Positions 37,670 to 54,916 are shown, numbered from the stretch's first letter. The stretch is DNA of 64,000 bases from Mariannaea sp. PMI_226 (GCA_024336345.1 JANFOG010000003.1:1-64000), one strand, 5' to 3'. Notes: a model not told the origin generated them from the letters alone. Translations and numbers: made by a program.

Positions 37670-40379
37670 TTATGCTATAGCGAAACCGGCCTGTTCTAAC
37701 TCTGCGCCACTTGGAAGAATGGGTCTTCCTTGCATAGGGAATGGCCAGAAAAGAGGGTTCTCCATACTCTCGGCTGCTTTGGACATTGACGGTTGTTTGT
37801 CGCTGCCCGCCAAGGCCCGGCCTATTCCCCAATTACACAAGATGTCTTCCTCTCGTAAGTTTGGAGCAAAGAAGTTGAGGCTGCCTGTATTAGGCCTCAC
37901 CAATCGGTCGTACTCCTCTGCGGTAAGTTCGACGCCGCCCACGTCGACATCAATGTCCCATTTCTGTGCGAGATAACGTAAGATATTAAGTGCTTGTTCC
38001 GCAAAGTGATGGCAAGGAGCCATCTCTGTGAGGTCTGCTATTCCCTGAGTGATGGCATCCTTGACACGAGAATTGAGCTTGACCACTTTCTCCATGTTTT
38101 CCGTCGCGGAGTCTTCATCGCTGCGTTGGAGGGCCGTGGCACCGATGGCTAGGTGCATGATTGAGGACGTCAGGACGAAGTAAGGTACAAAAGACGGGGT
38201 CCTGCGCAATGTGTAGAGTTGCGAGTATGATTTAAGCAAGCTCTGAATCGCGTCTGCAGCTTGTGAGCAGACATCGCGCGGCGATACTTTAGATCCTATG
38301 ATCCGTAGCTTAATCAGGGGCCTAAAGAGAAGTAAGATGGCAAAATGATAGTACATGCTGGGAACAAGTTAGATTTTCTTCCTTGAAGCTCATTGACATT
38401 TCTCGCGTGGTTCTGCCAACTTACTGAGCAAACAATACAGCTGGGGTAAAATTGTGCCCCAGTCGCAACACCTCTGGAATGCGATCATACCAGTTTAGAT
38501 ATTGCGTATAGATGGATAAGAGATCTCTCGCTGTCAGAGGACGCCCTGGAGAGTGGAGGATGTACAGAGACTGGTGGACAAGCTCGCTGAGTTCGCAGAA
38601 GCACTTGTATACTGAGCGTACATTCGATGGTTGTTCACAAGAGCGTTGCAATGGCGCACCTGCACCTTGTCAAGGGTTGGTTGGTAAGAGTGCTTAACGG
38701 GAATCATTCAAGCTTACCATCGTCAGTATAGGAAACCCACAAAGAGGCCTCGATATCACCTATAATGGCGGGCTTAGGGGGCAAGTGAGGGAAGCAGGAG
38801 CACTGTGGTAGCGACCCGGTAGCAAGAGACCATGCGCTGTAGAGGAAGAGGTTAGATGAGACAACTTTGCATATTCTTCAGCCATGAACTTACTGGTCCA
38901 AGGCAAAGGCCCCCCAAAACGTGGCGGATTGTACCGCGAGCTCGTCCTCATCTCCCTCGTCTTGAATCCGATGAAGTCCCATTTCGACGGCAAGTCGAAT
39001 GCTCTGCCCAGCGTAGTACCAGCTCTCCGAATCCCGGCCACAGCTAGCTTCACGAATCGACATTATACCGAGCGCCTGAATTGTGGTGGCGGTGTGGTGA
39101 TCTGTTTCCTGGTGAAGGAGTCTCTGTGACTCTTTGAAGAAATGGTCACCAGATGAGTAGGGGTCGTTTGGATTGGCGCGTGTCATTGGATGCGTCGAAA
39201 AGCGGCAACCTAAAGCAAGAAGTGCATTTATCAAAATAGGTGAGCAGTATCGGTGGCGTCCGTCTTGGAAATCTCGTAAGAAGTGTTCCTTACTCAGCGA
39301 TGCAAAGGTAGGATACTCCCAACAGAAATAGAGGGCTAGAAGATGCTGAACTAAGTTGATATCACTAGTGATACTTGTCCAGGAAGTAGCTGGCGTTCTC
39401 ATTTCCAGGCCGTTTAAGGGCGAGAGCACTTGCTCGAGGCCACGGTACCTGGGAAGGCCATTGGACAGTTGATCAGAGTGCATATCTTCAGTCCATGATG
39501 CCACTTGAGATTGCGGCGGACCTTGAATGTCCGCAGTCCAGTTCATTGCATCGGGGTGGGAGTCGCTCCGCGTCGACTCGGCCTGGTTCTGAGAGTAGTG
39601 CCATGGCCTACCTGGATCCATTTCCATATCGACACCTGCCTGTTGTCGCGCCACAGCTGGGCTGACGCCAATACTCATGGCTGCCAGCGAACCCAAACCG
39701 CCACCAGGAAAGCCGGCAACAGGACCCAAGGGAGAAGGATCATGTCCAGATCGCGTGGGAAAAGACTGCACAGCCCCGCCCCCAGAGGAAAGAGCACCAC
39801 GCAGCCATTCCGAGATGTTCTCAATCGATTGGCCACTTCGTAGTCGTGATAGGACATCTTCCCACATATCTGGTCGAACGAGGGCGGCAAAGACTTGGTC
39901 GCTAGATCGTTGGCGTTGGCGAAGATTCTCAATTTCAGTTCGGAGATTCTCTTTCGACTGGCGCACGGGTATTTCGTAAACACACTCGGTGTCTTTTTGG
40001 GCTTTGCATCGCCCGCATGGTTTCTGACCATCGCACTGCAAATATGTTAACAGAGAGCCAGTCAGCATTGTGAAGTCACCTAAGATGCTTCACGTACCTT
40101 GGCACGTTTCTTCCGGCACTCGGTGCAGGCATTGGGCGTCACAATACCGAGACCGCGTCTCCGCTTCGAGTTTTGTGAATTGATATTCGTCGATCCAGAC
40201 GCTGTGGAGGGTGTGTTGGCGGACTGGGCTGAATTGGGAGTTGGATTCCCTTGCGACTGGGCTCCGGAAGCTCCAGCATGAGACCCTGAGGCTCCCTGGG
40301 GAGTATTTCCAGAGCTATGTTGCTGGCTGGATGCGGCGACAGGGGTGTTTGTGGTAATGTCGTTATCGTCGTCTTCCAT
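37670..40379 (-). CDS. Zn2Cys6 fungal-specific transcription factor, NirA-like
   Basis: The product (821 aa, five exons) is a nuclear regulator with an N-terminal Gal4-type zinc cluster: Cys at 85, 88, 95, 101, 104 and 112. A fungal-specific regulatory domain follows (about residues 290-650), with FWGAFALDHAWSLATGSLPQ, DIEASLWVSYTDDG and HMYYHFAILLLFRPLIKL. These resemble proteins often annotated as nitrate regulator NirA, but the target is not known. Introns: 40036-40097 (exactly before Cys95), 38837-38893, 38660-38717 and 38358-38424; each keeps the frame, with GTAAGT, GTAAGC or GTACGT donors. The start is the ATG at 40379; the frame is open upstream but has no ATG. Residues 10-70 are Ser/Asn/Gly/Gln-rich. 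The protein ends AGFAIA. Confidence 0.87.
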
Positions 40380-42305
40380 GGCGTCAGGGCCGAGTCGAGA
40401 CGAGAGGACTCGCTTTGACGTGAGCAATGTAGATTGTGAGGTCAGTTTACGAGCTTTTGAGTGTAGCCGGATGAAGCTCGAGTGGTTCGCGAACAGGTTT
40501 GAGGATTCCTGGGAGTGAGGGTCGCTAAAATCGAGACGATGCAAGCTGGCATGCTGCGTGAGGGACAGGAAGTGAACTTGACCACGACGTTATAGTTTTA
40601 GTAATTGAACTGTAGCTGCAGCTGTAGCTGTAGCTGGTGTTGGAGCTGGAGCTGAGCTAGAGCTGTAAGCTTCTGGGCTGTTGGTGCAGCGGCGGAAATC
40701 GTAGTGTTAATGGGTGGGGGGGGTACCTCTGTGGAGTTGTGGTGGGAGACCGAGCTGGCAGGTCAGGGCGGGGGTGAGGATGGGGGGATGGGGAGCTGGA
40801 TTCCAATCAATCAAGGGTGAGAAGCGTGGTTGAGGTTGAAGGCCTTTTCTCTCTCTTGAATCTTTATTTTTTAATATGCCCTGCCTCTTGGCGTGGGTTT
40901 TTTTTGTCGGCCCTGTCCCTCTCTCGTTTTCCGACTTGCACTCAACTAGTTCCGGTTCATTGCAACAAGCATGACGCAATCGCCCATGTTTATTTTTCAG
41001 TACCGTCTTACTCACAGCTGATTGCGACAAAAGCCTCGAGGGAGCAGGGAAGATGAATTATTCGCATATATTGGTAGAGTATAAGGGGTCGAGCGAATTC
41101 GCGAGGCCACGACCGCTCGTGGCAATTGCAGTAACAGAAAAGAATAACTAATTGTACGGGTTTGGCCAAGGAAGTTCTGTTACGTCAGATGGGGAAAATA
41201 GAGTCACTTGGTCTTGGTAAGCCACGGAGTATTTGTGGCTGATGGTGATGAGATGGCACATGGTAGTGGGTGGTGTATGAAAGTATATTGCCCTCAAGGT
41301 GGCGAACTAATAGCAAATATTCAGCGTGAAGAGATGAGTAACTACGTCGAAGCGATGATAGTATGAGAGCGTTCGACTCCAGTTAATATGTCCGTCACCC
41401 GCGCATCATTGCACCTACTTCTCTTATCCACTGTATGGTTGTTCCAGGCCTGATAACATAGAACCCTGGGCTTACCATTGCCGACGACACCAACAGATCA
41501 AAGGGTACCTGCCCGTCGCCGATTAACAGTTGTTTACGGTAGGTGTGACGAGGTGTTCATTTGGTTTCACGATTGCAGGATTCTGTCTATGATTTCGTGT
41601 TCTCCATGTCTCAATGCTTTTGCTTCCAACCTCGTTCACAAACCTCTCCCGTAGCTGGTGGACGACGGCAAAGTCCGAGGAACAAGAACTCATAGACTCC
41701 GTGATTCAGTGCTATGGTACGATGTACGCACATCATCAAGCATCATGCAGAATGACATCACATCAGAGCCTTGACTCTCCTCACACCAACATCGCGCCAA
41801 GCCTGGCACTCAACGCACAAAGCTTTACCAGCTAGGGGCCCTCTTCTTCCCCGACTAGGTCTAGGCTTTGTACCACCATGCACGCCGTCGACAGTTGAAA
41901 CTTATTTCATGATCATGATAGAGTCCTGACATATGTAGTTTCTGCACGTCATGAGCTCGTTTGAGGCAAATTCTGAAAGCCTTGGACGGAACGTGGACGG
42001 GACGGCAGTTTCGGGAACTGAATTATGACGTTTCTTTCTCCAACCAGTTTATTCGATGGCCCAAATTCGACTCTTCAGTGTGCTTCTAGAACCGGTGTCC
42101 CACAGGTGTTCGCGTTGAAGCATCCGCTCAGGATCATATTTTCGCAAGTAGTCTCTATAGAGCACGTGAAACGGGACTGTTTGTTTGAGACGTTCCATCG
42201 CAAAGGTGTTTTATGAGTCCCTGAGCAAAGTACCTGCATCGGCAATAATGATATCAATACATTCTAACTACTGTACATTTTCCGGGCCCAACTTTGAATT
42301 GCTCA
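40380..42305. other. spacer between Zn2Cys6 gene and Brr6 gene
   Basis: This 1.9 kb holds the upstream region of the Zn2Cys6 gene and the 3' side of Brr6. A hexamer repeat sits at 40,611-40,674. Small open frames have no coding character. No tRNA or longer repeat was found. Confidence 0.5.
40611..40674. repeat. imperfect AGCTGT/AGCTGG hexamer repeat
   Basis: About ten imperfect six-base units built on AGCTG lie some 230 bases upstream of the Zn2Cys6 start codon. They are probably part of its leader or promoter. Each AGCT is self-complementary, so the array could fold. Confidence 0.75.
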
Positions 42306-43875
42306 TTACCTGGCCATTTCACTTCCTTTACTCGGAGAGCGCCCGTACTTGACTGGGCTTAGTGAACGGTCTCTTTTGCTTGGGCTTCGTCGCCCTGAGG
42401 GTGTGTACGGCGCAGCAAGGAGTGGCTTCATCTTTGGTGGCGACGTGTCTGTGTCGGTCCCCTCATCAAGCAGAGCATGTCTATTCGTGTGGGGCGTCTG
42501 AACGGGGACCCACATGTACCCAGGGCCGCTCTCCAGTGGTATTGCTGGGTCGTGGATCGAAGCTGAGGGTACAGGGGCGGCGGGTGTCGCCTTATTGTAT
42601 CTGCCAAGCGTCAAGTTGTTCGCAAAAGCACAGAGTATCAGAATGGCGAAGAAGAAGGCCTGCTGGTGTCAGTTGTGGAATTTCAAGAAACGATTAGGAC
42701 AATGTATGCCTACCCAAGCTTTGAGATTCATGGCATCAGAAAACTCGTTGATAATTTCAGCAATTTGCTTCGCCGTCACCTTGACTCTCATGATAGACTC
42801 CGGGTTCTGCATCATACAGTCGTACCACTCGTCACACATCATTTTGAGAGCAGGACGGTCTTTCTTGGAACATTCGTTGAGAGTGTACTGGTTCTGACAC
42901 TCCGTCATCTTACTCATCAATTCCAGACGAGCTGCTTCGTTCGCATTGCGAATATCTGACCGCACCGTATCCACGATTGCCCATCCAATGTAAACAAAAA
43001 CGGAAACGAGAAAAAAGTTGACCAGTAGCTGTATCCACCGAAACAGATTCTCAGGAGCGTTCGGGTGCTCGTCTAACGTGTGGAATAAGGTTCCCACAAT
43101 GCCCCTTGAAGGAAGTGACTTGCTTTTCTTGCTGCGCGATCTGTTCCTTGCCTGAGGAGCCATGCTGTCATCTGAGTCGACATCTGAATCATCCCATCCT
43201 TGGCTTTGATGTCGGACGACATCTTTATCGTAATTGTGTCTCTTTCTTTTCCTCAAGAAATCTACAGCTGACATGTCGCGCGCTCCTCGAATCTCTCCTC
43301 GCCCCGAGGCATGCTTTTTGGATGAGAGTGTAGACCTCCCATACCGAAGTGACTTATCAATCTTGGAAGGACTCGGGAGCCCGCCCATAACGACGTCGCC
43401 CATACGATCTGCTTCGGGAGTGTCGTTGGGAAAGTCAGATGTCTCGGTGAAAGCTGGACTGTCCTCAGCACCACTAGCTTCCGACAGAGCTACCTCATCG
43501 AAGGGCCGTCGTGGCGTTGTAAATGCTGGGTTTCGAAAAGGAGGAGCTGAAGCTTTGGGGGGAAGCTGTGGCGTGAATGCAGAAAGCTGAGGAGGGAGTT
43601 GTTGCGATTTCGATGGCGTGGTGAGGTTCGAAAATGGATTTGGTCGCGAGAGAGGTTTTGAGGCGGATGCGAATACTTTGCAGAACTGTTAGCCAACTAC
43701 TGTAATAATTGCCCCCAGAGAACGTGCTGGGTTGCTGCGACTGACGTGCTCGGATATCAAACATACGGTTCTGCTGGCCATTCTTTGTTGCATGTGTAAA
43801 CGGGCTAGTGGGGTCAAGAGCGCCAGTGCCTTGATACTCCCAGTCCATAGGACCTTCATACGTCCTTCGGTCCAT
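42306..43875 (-). CDS. nuclear envelope protein Brr6/Brl1
   Basis: The product (about 482 aa) belongs to the Brr6/Brl1 family of nuclear-envelope and ER membrane proteins that assist nuclear pore assembly and lipid balance. Two membrane segments (NFFLVSVFVYIGWAIV and FFFAILILCAFANNL) flank a luminal region with four Cys in the family layout, TECQNQYTLNEC and MCDEWYDC. Ser/Pro-rich and basic tails lie on both sides. The second intron, 42663-42713 (51 nt), joins NLKAW to QAFFFAIL. The first is less certain: 43676-43745 (GTCAGT donor, GCTAAC branch, AAG acceptor) restores the frame into FASASKP, but other nearby donors are possible. The start is the ATG at 43875. It is divergent from Iws1 with 511 bases between start codons. 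Confidence 0.82.
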
Positions 43876-44386
43876 AGTTACGGAGAGCTATTAGGCTGAT
43901 GTGGCCACCGCAGGGTGATGCTAAATGTTCAATGTTGTTGTTGTTGTTGTTATAGGTAGAGTCAGTTGGCGAGAGGGTCTGTTTCAAGACAGGTAGTAAG
44001 TAGTGGATATTTTTGGCATTCTCGCAAAGGAGTACACCACCTTACCTACCTAGGGTAGTCGTCAATGGCAACCAGAGCTGCTTTGAGACCCTTTTCAGTA
44101 CACGTCCTATCTTGGTAAAGTAGGTACATGGACCATTCTGTAAACACCTCCTTATTGTTGCCTAAGGCATCAAAGGACAAAAGGCACCAGGGGGTTGTGT
44201 CTCGCTTATGTCAGCAACAAGGGTACGCCTCACGTTCATCGCGATGCGAGTAGAGGAAAGTTTGGAGCTTTGCGGTATCACACCCGTGCCTAAATCTCAG
44301 CCTTCAACCCATTTGCAAAATCCACTCTCACAGCACTCGACGCGAAATAAACTAAGCTATCATATCTTTGAATTCTGAAGACCGCA
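43876..44386. promoter_or_regulatory. shared divergent promoter, Brr6 and Iws1
   Basis: Only 511 bases separate the two start codons. The region has a GTT/AAC repeat near 43,934-43,951 and a CTACCTAGGGTAG near-palindrome (about 44,046-44,058). It probably carries both promoters. No TATA box could be picked with confidence. Confidence 0.55.
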
Positions 44387-45776
44387 ATGTCCGACAACGA
44401 GTCGCGGGTTGGGTCACCAGCCAACGATGACCCTATTGAAGAGATTCCTGAAGAGGAGCCGGCCGCAGACTCTGATAGGGAATCAGATGCGCTTTCTGAA
44501 GTTGATGAAGACCAGCTTGAGGACTACGATCCAGAGACGGCCAACATAGAAGATCGACCCGTTGACATCGACGAAGACATTGCCCGGACATTAAAAGCAA
44601 CGAAGAGGAAGCGCGTAGATGGTGAAGCCACCGTTCGAAAGCCTCGCGAGGGCCGCCGGGAGAAGAAGCGTCGGGATCGAGACGAAGATGTTGCGATGGA
44701 CGATGCCCTCTCGGAAGATGGGAGCAAGAAACCACGACGAGCCAGACGAACTGGCGATGGTGAACGACGCCCTCGCGCTAAGCCTGATACGCCTGAGCCC
44801 GAGAAAGATGAACATCTTACTCCTGAGCAAAGACGAAAGAAGGCCATAGAACGGGCTTTAGATGCTGCCATAAAGAAACCAGCAGGGCCCAAGCGCAGAG
44901 GAAAGAAGGATGAGATTGTGGGTTCTTCGAGACATGCTATTGCTGTATGTGACTGACTTTTTCTCTTAGGATCTTGAAGACGAGCTCGACGACCAACTTG
45001 CCCAACTCAAGGTTCGAATGGAACAGGCATGCCAGGCCGACAACGATGCCCGCGAAGCAGGCCTACCTGCTTTACATAAATTGAAGCTTCTCCCGGAGGT
45101 AACTGGTATCCTCAATCGAAACAACATTCAGCATGCAGTGTTGGACCCCGAAGTCAACTTCTTGCAACATGTCAAGTTCTTCCTCGAACCTCTGAACGAT
45201 GGATCTCTCCCAGCATACAATATCCAACGCGATATCTTTGTGGCACTTACAAGACTGAATATCGAGAAGGAAGTACTTCTAAGCAGTGGGATTGGCAAGG
45301 TGGTTTTCTTTTATACCCGAAGCAAGAAACCTGAGCCAAGCATCAAAAGAATGGCGCAAAGATTGTTGGGCGAGTGGAGCCGACCTATTCTGAAGCGAAC
45401 CGATGATTACAAGAAACGACAAATCGAGACACGCGAGTTTGATTATGCGTATGTATCAGAATTTATCATGACACTACAACACATTGCTAATACAATACCT
45501 AGGGCCGCAAAACTTGCACAGCGTCAGAAGACAAACTCTCAGTTTACTCTCTCCCAGCGTCCTGCCCAGTCAGCGCGAGATGCAGAGCGAGAACGTATTC
45601 TTGCGCCGGCACGAGGCAATAACCAGGCTCGTATGGTCAATTTACCCTCCAGCTACACTATTGCACCCCAGAGCACTTTTGATGGCAACCGAGGAGGTAT
45701 GGATCATCGCCCATTGGGTGCGACTGGTATGGAGGCCTTCCGCAAAATGACGCAAAAAAGAAAGAAGAAGGAGTGA
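44387..45776 (+). CDS. transcription elongation factor Iws1/Spn1
   Basis: The product (427 aa) is Iws1/Spn1, a nuclear factor that binds Spt6 and RNA polymerase II during elongation. The first ~175 residues are acidic and then highly basic and disordered (EEIPEEEP, KATKRKRV, GRREKKRRDRDED). A TFIIS N-terminal (LW) type domain spans about residues 240-320: NFLQHVKFFLEPL, YNIQRDIFVALTRLNI, SSGIGKVVFFY, AQRLLGEWSRPIL. The C terminus keeps ARMVNLPSSYTIAPQS and ends KRKKKE. Intron 1 is 44918-44969 (52 nt, GTGGGT donor). Intron 2 is 45449-45502 (54 nt, GTATGT donor, GCTAAT branch); it contains no stop and is a multiple of three, so its retention would insert 18 residues. The ATG at 44387 begins MSDNES. 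Confidence 0.88.
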
Positions 45777-47963
45777 AGAATTAGGCCAAGAGTCGTACTC
45801 GAGAGAATGCTGTGTATGCTATTAGTGAGAGGAGGATACAAATGGCTTCACATTGGTAGGGACCAGGTTTCGCAATCGGAGTTTGAGGCGTAAAGGAATC
45901 CATCAACACATGCATGCTTAATACGCCATACGAGGGTACTCAAACGATACGTGTAAGTAGTCTAAGCCAACCTGTGTGTATAATCTGAGTGGAATGGGAG
46001 CGAATGTTAAGCCTAGGGAGTATGAAATTCCATACACTCATTGATTCAAATGAAGTTGACATCTAGTGATGACAGCGTTTATTTTTAATGAGTAGCAGGC
46101 GACCTTGGTATGAGGATGCTGCCCCGCATTGGAAATACCATTCATGGAACTTTCTATTGTCGAACCACGCTCACAAGGCTAAAGTATATAAACTTATTTC
46201 GGAGTCGAGATTCTACAGAATCATTTAATCAGTGGTACTTAAGATATGTGCTGGCATGATGGACACGACAGCTAGATCGGATTAAAAAGCTATGTGAAAA
46301 CTGGGTATAATTTGAAGGTCAAAGATCCGAAGGGAAGACAACACGTCAAAATGAGTGGCAGCCGATATCGCATTGATAGAACAGATCAGTGGTGACGTCA
46401 GGCTGACAAGATTGCATGCGCAGGTAGCTGAATCCGGGTTATTATTTATGAGTAACCTGGGATCCAAAAAAAAAAAAAAAACCAGTAATATATTCACTCC
46501 AAACAAGAGTATGGCCGGGAATAAACCATATAGGGGCATAAACAAAATTATTTTTGTTCGACTTCTTTTCTGTCTTGAAGGGAGTTGAGGTGTTGGTTCC
46601 TCTTCATCAAGACCTAGATAATAGTACAACTAATAAGAAAGAAGCCAAGTTATGTAGTAAGCATGGCAGCAGCCGTAGCGGCTTCCTCCCAAGTTCATGG
46701 TAGTGTTGCAGATGGTATGTATCATACATCGCCTGGATGTCCCTGACCCAAAAACGTGGCTTCATTATGTCTTTGCCGATGCTCCCTGCTTGTCTTTGAA
46801 CACTGCTTTGACCTCTTCCCCAAGAACCGGTCGGGTTACAGTGCCTGCAGCGCTGCATTCACCGTTGTCATGTCATCGACCTAGTCAAGGAAGCTTGCTA
46901 GAGCGTATGGAGCAGAGCATCTCAGCGCTTATATTTAGAAGGGTGTCTGTGGATGTGATGAAAGTGCAAAATCAGGTCCTGATTAGTTGGTTATGCCCAA
47001 GTAGCCCTGGACCACTCAACTACTCCACATGCCACCGCCCAAGTTCTTGCTAGCCGCCAGCCAGCATTGAGGCGCTCGTGCTGACCGTCGTAAGAGATCA
47101 TTTCATGTCACCTCTTTGCAGCTAATTATTTATCCCTGAAACTAGCTGTTACTGATTCGCAATACTCTTGAGCAGCTTTATCTCGTTGTCCCACCTTGTA
47201 CCATTTCCTATCATCTACCCATTGCTACTGTTCCACAGCGAGACATACACTACGTCGCATCGTTGTCGATTTGGGCTAACGATTGGCGACAAGGGATCTC
47301 CGCTAATTTGACCACCCTGCATATTGTTGAAGGAAGCTACCAGCACCCATCAACGACGTCTTCTTTTGGTGCGTTACGAATCCGATAACTGGCCTGGCAA
47401 TCCGTCCGACGAAACCGACTGGTCCCCCCTCCGACTTTATCCCTCCTCCCCTCATCTTGCACCTGCTCCTCATCCCCCCCATCTCAATCATTGTCGCCTT
47501 AGCCATCGCGGCTTTCTCGGAGCACCAAAACAAGCGGTAAGTGAACAGGTTTATCGAGAACCCATTTTGCAATCCGATTGACCTCAAGCTTGTTGCGCCA
47601 GCACATCACAAGTGCTTAGAGTTTCGCGACGAAAACTACAGTGCAAAGGCTGCTGTCGCTTCTCAACACCGAGCGCCGTCTCCAAACACATCTTGACCAC
47701 ACAGTCTACACTGAGAAGGCGCTTCTGACCTAATCCATTCGTCGCCGTGTCTTATCGTTTGGGTAGAATCTACTCCGTATCGAACAAATCGCCACATCCC
47801 CCCCTCATCTCCCCCCCACCTTAGAGCTGGGCCAATTCGCAAGCTCAAGCGCTCGCTCGACGATTGAAAAACAACACAAGGAGCATCATCGCCACCTGAT
47901 CCATCTGGGTACACGAATCCCTAGCTAAACCGCGCCGAAGTTTGCGACTACAATATCACAAAT
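45777..47963. other. spacer of about 2.2 kb
   Basis: It holds the Iws1 3' side, an A run near 46,466-46,481 and a pyrimidine-rich stretch (about 47,420-47,480 and 47,790-47,830) that may be a leader for the next exon. Open frames of up to ~118 codons lack recognisable domains. No RNA gene was seen. Confidence 0.45.
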
Positions 47964-48127
47964 ATGAACGGCGGCCAACCCCCTGAGACGAACAAACTAC
48001 CAGGCGGTCCCACGAACGGGCACAACAGCAACAGTAACAGCAACAGCAGTCTCGCGGCCAAGAAGCGCAAGAAGGACAGCCTCAAACCCATCATCACCAC
48101 AGACGGAACAGGCCTTCACCCTGTTGG
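47964..48127 (+). CDS. possible first coding exon, unknown protein
   Basis: An ATG in good context (tcacaaatATG) opens a Gly/Asn/Ser-rich peptide with a basic cluster, AAKKRKKDSLKPIITTDG, that looks protein-like and could be a nuclear localisation signal. A donor-like GTATGT follows at 48128. I could not find the partner exon with certainty. An acceptor at 48402 (TTGCCAG) or 48537 (CTTGCAG) would be in range; the latter precedes an open segment ending SELEPEGYATRF...SPMS at 48644, but the phase does not fit a direct join. If unspliced, the frame ends at 48206 (80 aa). It could also be an upstream ORF in the leader of the SRPK gene. Confidence 0.35.
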
Positions 48128-52597
<4,470 letters not shown>

Positions 52598-53666
52598 AGC
52601 TATAGGATACTTGGGAATAAGGGACGACGTGAGCCGGGACTGGAGATGTGGACGGAGACGAACCAGACGCCAAGGACCTTGAGAAGTATTTGGGTCACTG
52701 GGTACTCTCCTTTTTATTCTTGGAGAGCTCCAATCATATAAGTGCGGCCAGTTGAATTTCGGTGAGGCTGGCCCTGTTTATCTTTCCCTCTGGGCCGGCC
52801 ATTTGATTTGGTTTTTGTACCTCCGAGATGAAAATACGGAGCTGGCGGGCTCCCCCCCTATCTGCCACCTGATCCTCGACATTATTTTTGCATTCAAGAC
52901 TATCATGGTACCTTTCTTGAATTATATGGGCAGATACAAGAATCAGAGAACCCGCCTGGCATACAGCCCTCGACTTCTATTTATTATTTTGTGACTGGCG
53001 GGAGCTGTTGGTGCACCAGACAGGGGATCTACAACCAAGCACTGACTCGAGAATCGATAATGAACTTAGGATACATAGGAAGTATAGGTTTCTTTTTCTG
53101 TTCTTTTCTTTTCCTTTTTTTTTTTTTTTTTTGGCGAAGTAACGGCAGTGAGGCTAAGCACATGATAACATAGATAGACTACGCAGCCATGGATTTCCCT
53201 TTTCACTAGCAACTGTTTTTTCTTTTCCATCGGTGACGATCTACCTTGTTCCTGTGTTACCTTACTATCACAGCCCTAGAATTCTGGTCTATATATCCCA
53301 TCGAGATCTAGTGACATAAATAGGCTATGAGGGGTAAGCTCTGACTGGCGGATGACAACGTTAGGAGGCAAGAGAAAGCAATGGCCTGCGACGAGAGAGG
53401 GTCTGAATACACTGACACTCACACAACGCCAAGAAACAGACGGGATGAGGAAGCATCCCGCTTTGCGAGAGGATAATATTGGTGACTCGTAGATGTATAT
53501 GAACTAAGTATATCAGTAATACAGATCATAAAATTACAAAGCTGAAATGTACAAAAGAACGACGTGGTTCTCAATGTATTGTAACACTACGCCAAACGAT
53601 GCCCGAGCTACAAAGTAAAGATCTGATCTGTTCATTAGATTGGTTTCACACCATCCTCCCAAGGCC
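52598..53666. other. convergent 3' spacer, SRPK and Lunapark
   Basis: About 1.1 kb between two convergent stop codons, with a T run near 53,117-53,131. It presumably holds both 3' UTRs. No gene or notable repeat was seen. Confidence 0.5.
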
Positions 53667-54916
53667 TCACTTCTTTCCCTTTCCCCGACGCCTTCTCACT
53701 CCGGCGGCAGGTCCCTCATCTGCGTCCTTGAGAAGATCCTCCGTAAGGACTTCCTTGGCAACGTCTACAACGTCGTCCTCGGTGCTGCCTTCGTCCTCCT
53801 GCTTTGTCGTAGCATCTTCGGCAGCTTGGTCTAGAACCTCCTTGATGATGCGCTTGCCTTCGTCAAGTTCCCCATTGAGTACACCGCACGACATACATTT
53901 CCATGTCCCCAACTCTGACAAGGATTTGGTTCCTGGGGGTGCTTGACCATTGACGAGGCGACAATTCTGGCATATGAGGACGATACGGTTTTTGGGTGCT
54001 GTTTCGTCCTCACCGAGGAGGACATCGAAAATACGATCATACCAATGTGGTTCGGAATCGGCTATATTGTATTGCGCGTAACCAGTTGGTGGCAGAGTTA
54101 CGGGATGTTCCAATTGGCTGTTAGGAAGGTTGGAAGAAGTGAACTCGGCGTTGGGAGCGAACTCGGCGCCTGGTACTATGGAATCTGGGGCGATATCTCG
54201 TCGCTGGATATTGGCTGTAGGAGGAGGTGGCATTCCAGTTCGTCCAGGAGTTCCCTGCTTGGCGCCCCCGTCGCTTCCTTTATCCTGCGAGTTGCCGCTG
54301 GGCGTGTCGGTATCGACACTATTCTTCTTCTTACCCTTCGACTTGACTTCTTGTCCTCCATATTTCTCAATCAGCTCGAGGGTCGAGTCGTATTTGGTGG
54401 CATCTTTGAGCTTCTGGATTGTCTTGGCACGCTCCTCATGGTATTCCTTCAGGCGCGCAGAGAGGCTTTCGATTCGAAAATTATAGATGGCGGCTAGGGT
54501 AGTGCGAGTAGTGTAAATGCTGTAGAGCGAAGAGTGGTGTCAGTAATACGACTGGAGACTACAGCGCATTGAAAAATAGCACATACAGGAGTGGCCCTCC
54601 GGTCAACCCGATCCATTCATATGCGCCTAGATTCTTGTAGCCGACCACTAGAAGCAAGACGACAGTGTAAACGAGGTATGCAAATGATAGATATAGAGTC
54701 CAGAGGACACGAGTGCGGCGGGAGTTCGCGCGGGCACGATCGAGGCCGCCTTGCGTATCGGCAATTTTGGTAGAGAGGGTTGATAATGTCTTTTCGAACG
54801 AGGCGGTTGATGAGGAGTCACCCTGATAAAGAGAAAGCTCGTGTTAGCTACCTGATCGCGAAATCGAACGCTGTCAGGGAAGAGGGACATACTCTCCAAG
54901 GCCAAAATGTGACCAT
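53667..54916 (-). CDS. ER network protein Lunapark (Lnp1)
   Basis: The 370-residue product is a Lunapark protein, which stabilises three-way junctions of tubular ER. It begins MVTFWPWRGDSSS, as family members do, then a short helix (FEKTLSTLSTKI), two membrane segments (LWTLYLSFAYLVYTVVLLLV and WIGLTGGPLLIYTTRTTLAA), a coiled coil (FRIESLSARLKEYHEERAK) and a linker. A four-Cys zinc finger (ICQNC and WKCMSCG) lies near residues 265-300. The tail is acidic and ends in RRRRGKGKK. Exon 1 is only 24 nt (54893-54916); introns are 54823-54892 (GTATGT donor) and 54520-54586 (GTATGT donor, ACTGAC branch). Both joins keep the frame. It is divergent from the golgin gene. Confidence 0.89.
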
